DNA of 17,347 bases from contig JAESSZ010000767.1 of the NCBI GenBank assembly GCA_016763875.1, positions 1-17,347 of the forward strand, written 5' to 3'. The notes under the pieces are model-generated. The model was not told where the DNA came from, made no database searches, and saw nothing but the letters and a program-made list of their open reading frames with translations. Source of the DNA: Nannocystaceae bacterium. Its GTDB lineage: Bacteria > Myxococcota_A > Polyangia > Nannocystales > Nannocystaceae. Positions 7,398 through 13,481 of the stretch are shown here, piece by piece. A program made the translations under genes and the position numbers. Positions within the stretch are counted from its first letter, which is position 1. Every line of letters begins with the position of its first letter.

Positions 7398-7907
7398 GTG
7401 ACCGCGGAAGATGTCTTGTTCTCGAAATGGCGCCAAGGCGACTCGGCGGCCGGTGCGCAACTGCTTGGTCGGTTACGCCCCCAGTTGCGGAGCTACTTTG
7501 CGCGTCGCCTGCCCGATCAGGCGGACGATCTGACCCACGAGGTCTTGATCGCCTGCATTGAAGGCCGCGAGCGCTTTCGTGGGGAGGCTCCGTATGCGGC
7601 GTACGTCTTTACCATCGCCCGGCGTTACCTCGTTCGGGAGATCTACGTTCAGGCCCGCCAACGACCGATCGATGAACATTCGCCGTTGTTCGTTGAGCAC
7701 CGCCTCGGCGAGCGCGGACTCGCGGAAGCCATGGCAGCGCTTTCTCCAAGCTATCGCCAAGCCGTGCGGTTGTATTTCTTCGATGGCGCCAGTGGTCCCG
7801 AGATCGCCCGCACGCTTTGCTTGTCGGAGGGAACGATCCGCAGCCGCGTTCGGCGTGCGCTCGGAGAACTCAGGCGCCACATGGGCGTTAGCCAGCAGCT
7901 GCGGTAG
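7398..7907 (+). CDS. Second ECF-type sigma factor
   Basis: About 169 residues from GTG at 7398; an upstream TTG at 7377 would add seven residues. A GGAG lies directly against that TTG, too close for normal initiation, so the start is uncertain. Region 2 is at about 18-80 (LLGRLRPQLRSYFARRLPDQ, ADDLTHEVLIACIEG, AAYVFTIARRYLVREIY). Region 4 is at about 110-160 (LSPSYRQAVRLYFFDGASGP, then helix-turn-helix LCLSEGTIRSRVRRALGEL). It lies 90 bp after the probable anti-sigma gene on the same strand. No separate anti-sigma gene follows, so it may share the upstream one or be controlled by expression. It differs clearly in sequence from the first sigma factor, so it is not a recent duplicate. Confidence 0.9.
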   Translation: MTAEDVLFSKWRQGDSAAGAQLLGRLRPQLRSYFARRLPDQADDLTHEVLIACIEGRERFRGEAPYAAYVFTIARRYLVREIYVQARQRPIDEHSPLFVEHRLGERGLAEAMAALSPSYRQAVRLYFFDGASGPEIARTLCLSEGTIRSRVRRALGELRRHMGVSQQLR

Positions 7908-7939
7908 GCTGCGGCGATGCGAGCGACCGCGAGTACAAC

Positions 7940-8578
7940 GTGAAGGCACCGCGGTCGGGACTCATCACTGACGCACGCGATGTCACCCGCTGCTTTTGGG
8001 GGATGTCGACGGCGGACTATCGCAAGTACCACGACACGGAGTGGGGTTTTCCGGTCAAGGACGACGTGCGTCTGTTCGAGAAGATCTGCCTCGAAGGGTT
8101 TCAGTCCGGGCTGAGTTGGCTGACCATCCTGCGCAAGCGGGATAACTTCCGCGCTGCGTTTGCCGACTTCGACATCGACAAGGTCGCGCGGTTCCGTCCC
8201 GCGAAGATCGAGAAGCTTCTTACCGACCCGGGCATCGTTCGCCATCGGGGCAAGATCGTGTCGACGATCAACAACGCTAAGCGAGCACGCGAGTTAAAGG
8301 ATGAGTTTGGCTCGCTTGCGGCTTACTTCTGGCGGCACGAGCCGGACGCAAAGAGCCGGCCGCGGCGTCTCACTTGGGCGAAGCTCAAGACCCTGAGCTC
8401 AACCCCAGAGTCGACCGCGCTTAGTAAGGATCTCAAGCGACGGGGCTGGAGCTTTGTCGGACCCACTACCGCCTACGCGTTCATGCAGGCCATGGGGCTG
8501 GTCAATGACCATGTCGAGGGATGCGTTGCGCGCGACAAGTGCGAGAAAGCTCGGGCGCGTTTCAAAGTCCCCGCCTAG
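7940..8578 (+). CDS. tag: DNA-3-methyladenine glycosylase I
   Basis: A 212-residue base-excision-repair enzyme that removes 3-methyladenine from alkylated DNA in the cytoplasm. The N-terminal zinc ligands of the Tag family are present as C18 (RCFWG) and H31 (KYHDTEWG), and the C-terminal pair as H191 and C195 (NDHVEGC). The catalytic-pocket motif LFEKICLEGFQSGLSW and the GIVRHRGKI segment match the family closely, as does RGWSFVGPTTAYAFMQAMGLVNDH. The length is slightly longer than E. coli Tag. The start is GTG at 7940; a seven-codon reading frame from ATG at 7917 ends in a TGA overlapping it. It sits 32 bp after the second sigma factor but is functionally unrelated. The next gene is convergent. 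Confidence 0.93.
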   Translation: MKAPRSGLITDARDVTRCFWGMSTADYRKYHDTEWGFPVKDDVRLFEKICLEGFQSGLSWLTILRKRDNFRAAFADFDIDKVARFRPAKIEKLLTDPGIVRHRGKIVSTINNAKRARELKDEFGSLAAYFWRHEPDAKSRPRRLTWAKLKTLSSTPESTALSKDLKRRGWSFVGPTTAYAFMQAMGLVNDHVEGCVARDKCEKARARFKVPA

Positions 8579-8589
8579 GCGCGCCATCG

Positions 8590-9006
8590 CTACGATGGGG
8601 TATCAGAAGGCAAAGATCGCTCGTCGAAGTAGCAAGCGCCTTGCATGTCGAAGTCCCAATCGCCGCGCGAGGCACAAAATATGTGGTTCTTGATTCCGGC
8701 GTCGAGCGGGTCGTCAAAAGTACCCGCGGTTAGATAGACGTTGCTCTCGTCCTCTTCGGCCGGAAGCGGCGTGCCGCAGGTCTTGCAGCGGGTAATGCTG
8801 TAGGTGGCTCGAAGCGCGTAGGTCGTGCGGTGGTCCTCACCCGTGATCCAGTGAAACCGCTCGCGCTTGACGATGACGATGGCATTGCCGGTCCCGCCGC
8901 TCGCCTTGCGGCAGTTGGAGCAATGGCACATCCAAACCCCATCGATCTCGCCCTCGACTTCGTAGGTCAGCGCACCGCACAGGCAACTACCCTTCCGTCG
9001 CGACAT
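8590..9006 (-). CDS. GFA/CENP-V-domain zinc protein
   Basis: This 138-residue protein belongs to the family of glutathione-dependent formaldehyde-activating enzyme-like (GFA) proteins, small zinc-binding beta-tent folds. The zinc ligands are visible: C8 and C10 (SCLCGALTYEV), C27/C29/C32 (CHCSNCRK), and C74/C77 (RCKTCGTPL). The following segments SNVYLTAGTFDDP and HIFCASRGDWDF are also family-typical. The substrate is not known for most members, and real formaldehyde activation cannot be inferred. It is convergent with tag, 11 bp apart, and runs in the same direction as the TPR lipoprotein gene, 12 bp downstream of it, so the two may be co-transcribed. Confidence 0.9.
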   Translation of the reverse strand: MSRRKGSCLCGALTYEVEGEIDGVWMCHCSNCRKASGGTGNAIVIVKRERFHWITGEDHRTTYALRATYSITRCKTCGTPLPAEEDESNVYLTAGTFDDPLDAGIKNHIFCASRGDWDFDMQGACYFDERSLPSDTPS

Positions 9007-9018
9007 GTCGCGAGGAAT

Positions 9019-9435
9019 CTATCGCGTCGCGAGGTGAGTGTCGCTCGCTTTGGCGTCCGCGACATCGCAGTCGTCGGCGAACTGTTGGACCGCGTTGTGA
9101 TAGGTCGGGTCGGTCGCGCTGGCCAAGAACTGCGCGTACACAGCACGCGCTTCATCGCAGTCGCCGGACAGTCGCAGTGACTGGGCGCGCGCCAGCAATA
9201 GGCTTTGGTCAGGCCGTTGTGCGTAGGCGTTCTCGAACGCAGCTGCGGCGGCGGCGTAGTTTTCGGTCGCGTACAACTGCATTCCGCGAGCCACGGTCTG
9301 GCTTTGTGCGCTTGCGGCCACTGGCGAGGCGGCGGGTGCGGCTGCCTCTGGGGGCGCTGTTTCTGGCGTGCTCACCGAGCCCGCACAACCGACCACTAGG
9401 ACCAACGCTGCACCCAGACCTTTGAGTTTCATCAC
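9019..9435 (-). CDS. Small TPR lipoprotein
   Basis: A 138-residue lipoprotein: signal sequence with lipobox VVGC (lipid cysteine about residue 17), then an Ala/Pro/Glu-rich spacer, then two tetratricopeptide-like helix pairs (RGMQLYATENYAAAAAAFEN and the CDEARAVYAQFLASATD region). Two later cysteines (SGDCDEA, ADDCDVA) might pair. TPR lipoproteins usually serve as envelope protein-protein adaptors; no partner is evident. The start is either GTG at 9435 or the next codon ATG at 9432. No Shine-Dalgarno is present; a good promoter ends just upstream of the start codon. The GFA gene follows 12 bp later. Confidence 0.82.
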   Translation of the reverse strand: MMKLKGLGAALVLVVGCAGSVSTPETAPPEAAAPAASPVAASAQSQTVARGMQLYATENYAAAAAAFENAYAQRPDQSLLLARAQSLRLSGDCDEARAVYAQFLASATDPTYHNAVQQFADDCDVADAKASDTHLATR

Positions 9436-9440
9436 TGAGA

Positions 9441-9469
9441 ATTCTATCGTTTAGGAAAAAAAGACACAA
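9441..9469 (-). promoter_or_regulatory. Sigma-70-type promoter of the TPR lipoprotein
   Basis: On the minus strand, TTGTGT (9469-9464) and TAGAAT (9446-9441) are separated by exactly 17 bp, close to the -35/-10 consensus, with a T-rich spacer. Only five bases separate the -10 from the GTG-ATG start, so the transcript probably begins at the start codon. This is the best promoter in the window. Confidence 0.65.
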
Positions 9470-9643
9470 TCCTGCGCGAAAGGCGAAACGAGCTTTGCGC
9501 GCACGTAGGGACAGGTAGGACGCCGCGTTAGGGGGATCCACCTGGACAAGCACAGGGGACCCCATCGGGCCGGAGAGGGGAACGCATCTAGCGCCGACTA
9601 GCCAATCTCCGCATTGTGGCGGGGTAATCCGGACGGTCCTCCA

Positions 9644-10828
9644 GTGAATTACCTAGGTACGACATCACGACAATTTGGGGTTGGTTTGGCATTGCTGGGC
9701 TTGGCGCTCGGCACACCCGCGTGCGGCGACAGCGACGACGACGGCCAGGATGACGTCGCCGACGAAGGTGACAGCGACGAGGGATCCGACTGCGTCGCAA
9801 CGCCGCAGGCCACCTTCCCTGAGGTCAACGAGTCCGCCTGCGTACCGAGCGCGACCGACTACGTGCCGGGCACCGACGATCCGTATGACGCTTGTGCCAC
9901 CGACGATGGCAAGTACCACCTGGTGGAAGGCACGCCGAGTTCGGTCGCGCGGGTCGAGGCCTACGACGAGATTGTTGCGCTGCTCGCCGGCCGTCCCTCG
10001 CCTGACGACTTTGTTACGGCACGTACCGTCTATGCCCTGGACGAAGGTCTCGAGTCGCGCCTGCTCCGACGCGAGGACCTCCACCATCCGGCGATCCCAG
10101 AGTCTGACTTCGACTCTGACTTTGAAGATGACAAGCAGTGTTCTTCGCCGCTCAACGTGGAAAAACACGCAGATCGCTGCGCCGGTCCGGCCAAGATAGC
10201 GCCCCTGATCAACGAGGCGTTTCTCGCTGGCGTGGAAGGGACGGGGGCCCCCGAGGTCCACGCCGCTCGGATCGAGGCGGCTGGACTTTGGTTCATTGCC
10301 CTGTCGGTCTACAAAGAAGCCAACACTTGCATCACCAAGGCGAAGGACTGCGACAGCAGTTGGGCCTACTATTCCGGCGGCTTTGACCGCGCGGGGGGCA
10401 TTGGTCTTGCTGCCGAGGCGCGTGCACTGAGCGAGCTGGCCCACAATCGGGTGTTCGATGGCGTGTCTGCGGTCCGTTGTTGGCGCGAGCTGTATCCGAT
10501 CGAGACGTATCCGCTGCGCAGTGACCTCGACGAGACGGGCGAGCGACTGCTGTCTGACGCGCTTGAGCAACTCGACAACGCTATTTGGTACTCGCTGGCC
10601 CGCATCGTTCGGGACCGCCTCGAGAATCAAGACGCGGTATGCGGCGAGGAGGCCGAAGCGAACTGGGCCTTCATCGAGATCTTGGACCCGGTTCTCGACC
10701 TTGAGGCGAGTGCACGTGGGGCGACTGAGGCGGCAAGCTTGCTCGCCCTGTGGGCCAATCCCGAGCCGAGTGCGTCGGACTTGGAAGCGGGCGTCGCAGC
10801 GAACGATGCCGTCTTCCCATGCCCGTAA
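9644..10828 (+). CDS. Acidic, helical lipoprotein of unknown function
   Basis: From GTG at 9644 the product is 394 residues: signal peptide, a cysteine at 27 in GTPAC (a weak lipobox because of Thr at -3), then an Asp/Glu-rich spacer (DSDDDGQDDVADEGDSDEGS). The mature part is mostly helical, with paired cysteines and a distinct motif DCDSSWAYYSGG near residues 235-246. Repeated helix-like segments (ALSELAHNRVFDG, RLLSDALEQLDNAIWYSLAR) suggest an alpha-helical bundle. I considered an imelysin-type metal-uptake protein, but its signature motifs are not visible. It lies 74 bp upstream of a cytochrome c lipoprotein on the same strand, hinting at a redox or metal-related role. An upstream TTG (9614) is in frame but would bury the signal peptide. 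Confidence 0.75.
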   Translation: MNYLGTTSRQFGVGLALLGLALGTPACGDSDDDGQDDVADEGDSDEGSDCVATPQATFPEVNESACVPSATDYVPGTDDPYDACATDDGKYHLVEGTPSSVARVEAYDEIVALLAGRPSPDDFVTARTVYALDEGLESRLLRREDLHHPAIPESDFDSDFEDDKQCSSPLNVEKHADRCAGPAKIAPLINEAFLAGVEGTGAPEVHAARIEAAGLWFIALSVYKEANTCITKAKDCDSSWAYYSGGFDRAGGIGLAAEARALSELAHNRVFDGVSAVRCWRELYPIETYPLRSDLDETGERLLSDALEQLDNAIWYSLARIVRDRLENQDAVCGEEAEANWAFIEILDPVLDLEASARGATEAASLLALWANPEPSASDLEAGVAANDAVFPCP

Positions 10829-10888
10829 ACGTTACCGAGTTGAGAGTCTGCTCATCCGGGAGCGAGCCTACGCGCGGCGGTCTCGTAG

Positions 10889-10894
10889 TAGGTT
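10889..10894 (+). promoter_or_regulatory. -10-like hexamer before the cytochrome lipoprotein
   Basis: TAGGTT lies eight bases before the ATG at 10903, with no Shine-Dalgarno sequence between. No -35 is evident. It fits the leaderless-style pattern of this window. Confidence 0.3.
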
Positions 10895-10902
10895 GCGCTC
10901 GC

Positions 10903-11832
10903 ATGAACAGGGTGTTCCTTCGCTCCGCGGTTGCCGTTGTTTTGATGTCCTCAGCGCTTTCGGTCGGCTGTGAAAAGGGCGGTTCGACCACGCCACCCGA
11001 TCCGACCACAGCGGGCGTGCAGGAGGCGCCGCGCGTTGCCGTGCCGGAGGCGCTGGGTGACGACGTTGGCGGACGTCTCTTCGACCGTTTCTATGGCGAG
11101 TCGGACCTCGGCTTCGAACCCGGGAAATCCGGCGGGCCCAACGGCGATGGCACGCTGCACGACGGTGGTGGAAACGCGATGCCGAGCGAGGGGCACGACT
11201 ACCGGCTCAAGAACCTGTTCGGCTGGGATCTGCGAGGGGTGGATGGCATCTACGGGCCCGAATACCAGGCGAAGAAGACTGTGCTGCCCGTCAACCTCCT
11301 CACCGATTCTCGATCGGTGGAGGCGCTCGTCGCGTGGCTCACAAACGGTGACGACGTCGTTCCTGCCTACGGCGAAGTCATGAGCGCCGAGCAAATCCTG
11401 AGTATCGCCGAGTTTGTCGATGGCGTCCGCACGGGAGCGCTGCCCGGCCCGACCCACGTCTTCGAACTTTCCAAAGAGGCGCCGAAAAACTACACGTTGA
11501 AGTCGGGCGCCGACGCCGAACGCGGCAAACAGATCTACGCGGACGCATGTGCGGGTTGCCATGGCGAGGACGCACGCAATATCGCGGTCGATGGGGACAA
11601 CAGCGTCGGGCTGTTCGCGCGCACCAAGGCGTACGAGGGTTGGCTCAAGGTCCTCAACGGTCACCCGGGGAGCTCGATGCACCGCGAGATCACGTTCACC
11701 AGCGGTGACGAAGGTGGCCAGCAGATCCTGGATCTGTTTGCTGCCCTGTGCGATCGGACGCTGTTCCCATCGTTGGACGGCGTGGACGATGTGCCGGACG
11801 GGGACCTTCGCTGCGGCAGCTACCTGAAGTAG
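10903..11832 (+). CDS. Cytochrome c lipoprotein
   Basis: A 309-residue lipoprotein starting MNRVFLRSAV with lipid cysteine C23 (SVGC). After a Thr/Pro-rich spacer there is a region of about 170 residues with a conserved look (RLFDRFYGESDLGFEPGKSG is one part), then a class I cytochrome c domain at about 204-290. The haem-binding motif is C216-A-G-C219-H220 in the usual ERGKQIYADACAGCHGEDA context. The Met in the SSMH segment is a candidate sixth ligand. The protein should be an envelope-anchored, single-haem electron carrier. It follows the acidic helical lipoprotein gene by 74 bp and may act with it. An in-frame extension upstream to 10750 overlaps the previous gene and is rejected. Confidence 0.88.
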   Translation: MNRVFLRSAVAVVLMSSALSVGCEKGGSTTPPDPTTAGVQEAPRVAVPEALGDDVGGRLFDRFYGESDLGFEPGKSGGPNGDGTLHDGGGNAMPSEGHDYRLKNLFGWDLRGVDGIYGPEYQAKKTVLPVNLLTDSRSVEALVAWLTNGDDVVPAYGEVMSAEQILSIAEFVDGVRTGALPGPTHVFELSKEAPKNYTLKSGADAERGKQIYADACAGCHGEDARNIAVDGDNSVGLFARTKAYEGWLKVLNGHPGSSMHREITFTSGDEGGQQILDLFAALCDRTLFPSLDGVDDVPDGDLRCGSYLK

Positions 11833-11852
11833 CGCCGCCTGAAGTAGCGCCG
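11823..11852. repeat. 15-bp tandem duplication across the cytochrome stop codon
   Basis: CCTGAAGTAGCGCCG occurs twice without a gap. The first copy contains the stop codon (11830-11832). The second supplies another TAG in the same frame five codons later. Confidence 0.9.
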
Positions 11853-11866
11853 CCGCCGAGACCGGG

Positions 11867-12694
11867 TCACAGCACCCGCCGCAGGTGCGCGCGCTCGGAA
11901 CTCGCTAGCTCGACGGCGGCGAGGTACGGGGCACCCTGCTCGGCACCGCGTGCAAGTGCATCGTGAGTGAACGAGAGCGCCACTTCGCAGGCATCGAGCA
12001 ACGGGTCCCCCAGCGCGAGTCGGGCTGTGATCGCCGCGGAAAGCAGGCAGCCCGACCCATGCGTATTGACCGACTCGATACGCGCGTGTGACCACGACGC
12101 GGTCTCGGACCCGGTGGCGAGAACATCGCAGGGCGGACCTTCGAGATGGCCGCCCTTGAGCAGGACCGCGCATTGCAGCTTGTCCGCGAGGCGCTCGGCG
12201 GCGTCCGTCATTCGCGATGGGTCGATGGGGACACCAAGCAACTCGGTGGCCTCATCAAGGTTTGGCGTCACGAGTGCTGCCCGTGGCCACAACAACTTGT
12301 ACGCGCGGACCGCGGCCGGATCGAGCAGTCGTGCGCCGCTGGTGGCGATCATCACCGGGTCGATGACCAACGGGACGTCTGTGTCATTGAGTGCGGTGGC
12401 GAGGACCTCGATGAGCGGCGCCGACCACAGCATCCCGGTCTTGATCGCAGCCACATCGAAGCCCGACAGTACCGCGGCCAGTTGAGCCGCAAGAGACTCC
12501 GGCCCTACACCTGCGACATGCTGCACGCCGTTCAGGTTTTGGGCGGTGACCGCGGTGATCGCCGTCGTCGCCAGCACACCCATTCGCTGCAGTACTCGCA
12601 GGTCCATCTGTATGCCGGCTCCGCCGCCTGAGTCGGAACCAGCGACGCTCAGTGCAACGATTCGGGAATCGCCTGAATCGGGAACTCGCACCAC
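11867..12694 (-). CDS. thiD: Hydroxymethylpyrimidine (phosphate) kinase, thiamine synthesis
   Basis: A 275-residue ribokinase-fold enzyme that phosphorylates HMP and HMP-phosphate to HMP-pyrophosphate for thiamine biosynthesis. Family signatures are present: SVAGSDSGGGAGIQMDL near the start, TAVTAQNLNGV, IKTGMLWS, VIDPVMIATSGARLL, LVTPNLDEA, LLKGGH, and the active-site loop NTHGSGCLLSAAI with C216. The length is normal. The GTG at 12694 is followed by a second GTG codon and either may be used. No thi box riboswitch or neighbouring thi gene was seen, so this is a stand-alone copy. It is divergent from the lipoprotein gene at 12732, with only 37 bp between start codons, and convergent with the cytochrome gene. 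Confidence 0.94.
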   Translation of the reverse strand: MVRVPDSGDSRIVALSVAGSDSGGGAGIQMDLRVLQRMGVLATTAITAVTAQNLNGVQHVAGVGPESLAAQLAAVLSGFDVAAIKTGMLWSAPLIEVLATALNDTDVPLVIDPVMIATSGARLLDPAAVRAYKLLWPRAALVTPNLDEATELLGVPIDPSRMTDAAERLADKLQCAVLLKGGHLEGPPCDVLATGSETASWSHARIESVNTHGSGCLLSAAITARLALGDPLLDACEVALSFTHDALARGAEQGAPYLAAVELASSERAHLRRVL

Positions 12695-12699
12695 GCCGC

Positions 12700-12726
12700 A
12701 CTATAGGACCCAAATCTTGGTAGGGT
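12700..12726. promoter_or_regulatory. Overlapping divergent -10 elements, thiD and lipoprotein gene
   Basis: TATAGT on the minus strand (12705-12700) lies five bases before the thiD GTG. TAGGGT on the plus strand (12721-12726), preceded by TGG, lies five bases before the ATG at 12732. Neither gene has a Shine-Dalgarno sequence. The two promoters face away from each other and their upstream parts overlap. Confidence 0.45.
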
Positions 12727-12731
12727 TACGC

Positions 12732-13460
12732 ATGCGTTGGATAGTTAGTTTGTTTAGCCTAGGGGCGCTGGCGTGCCAAAGCAGCACTATCGACCTTGAG
12801 GACGACTCGGGGGGAACCTCCCAGACCGTCACGGCGGGCGATGGGACAACGCAGGGACTCACGCGTCGGCCCGGGGCGGATACCGAAAATGTCACCGTGC
12901 CCAACGATGGCACCAACGATGGTCCCGACGATGGTCCCGACGATGGTCCCGACGATGGTCCGGGTCCCATGGTGACAACGTCGGCGCCGGATACCGGCGA
13001 TGGCCCGATCTCCAATGTGCCCGAGGGTCGCTACCTTCTTGTTCTCAACTCCATCATCCAACCGGGCATCCCGTTCCAGTGGGAGGTGATCGTCGCCCCC
13101 GGTGCACAGGGGATGAGTGGGCAGTCGCTGTCGTTGGACCAAGGGAGCTTGCTCGAACCACGCGAGATCGTCGGAGGAATCTGGCAAGCCACGGTGTCCG
13201 CAACCGAAGGCGAACTCTCGGTCGTCATCCCGCCCTTGGCGATTCTAGCCGAGGCCAACCCACTCACGGGAGGAGAACTCATCACAAGCGAGTTGGCGCT
13301 CAACGGCGGGCCTGCGGACTTCGGTCAATTCTGTGGCGATGCGGACGGGGACGTCACCGCGCCACTCGAACTCCAACTGACCGGCTCAACGTTTGTCATG
13401 ATCCCGGTCGCGGCGGGCGAGCCATGGCCTGTCGACTTCCCGCTCTCGTGCCCGCGCTAA
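12732..13460 (+). CDS. Lipoprotein with GPDD-repeat spacer
   Basis: A 242-residue lipoprotein with a short signal (MRWIVSLFSLGALAC, lipid cysteine C15). Residues ~17-100 form a low-complexity acidic spacer including NDGPDDGPDDGPDDGPGP. From about 95 onward is a compact domain rich in beta-type sequence (GRYLLVLNSIIQPGIPFQWE, IWQATVSATEGELSVVIPPL), with two cysteines, one in FGQFCGDADGD and one at the C-terminus (LSCPR). It resembles an exported beta-sandwich, but I do not recognise the family. The ATG at 12732 is chosen because it gives a clean lipoprotein signal. It is convergent with the PilT-family gene, 21 bp apart. Confidence 0.8.
   Translation: MRWIVSLFSLGALACQSSTIDLEDDSGGTSQTVTAGDGTTQGLTRRPGADTENVTVPNDGTNDGPDDGPDDGPDDGPGPMVTTSAPDTGDGPISNVPEGRYLLVLNSIIQPGIPFQWEVIVAPGAQGMSGQSLSLDQGSLLEPREIVGGIWQATVSATEGELSVVIPPLAILAEANPLTGGELITSELALNGGPADFGQFCGDADGDVTAPLELQLTGSTFVMIPVAAGEPWPVDFPLSCPR
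12918..12961. repeat. 12-bp in-frame tandem repeat
   Basis: The unit GATGGTCCCGAC is present three times in a row (12918-12953), followed by a partial fourth. Each unit encodes Asp-Gly-Pro-Asp in the lipoprotein spacer. A change in copy number would keep the frame. Confidence 0.9.
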
Positions 13461-13481
13461 CGTCGATAGTCGGTCGATAGC

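Noticed and set aside
7917..7943. Seven-codon frame before tag, with stop overlapping the tag GTG
   Set aside because: It could be a tiny leader peptide, but the peptide has no regulatory signature and the length is easily random.
9644..10828. Imelysin-type iron-uptake lipoprotein
   Set aside because: Overall helical and next to a cytochrome, but the expected signature motifs were not found.
12918..12961. CRISPR-like repeat
   Set aside because: Units are adjacent without spacers and encode a protein spacer in frame.
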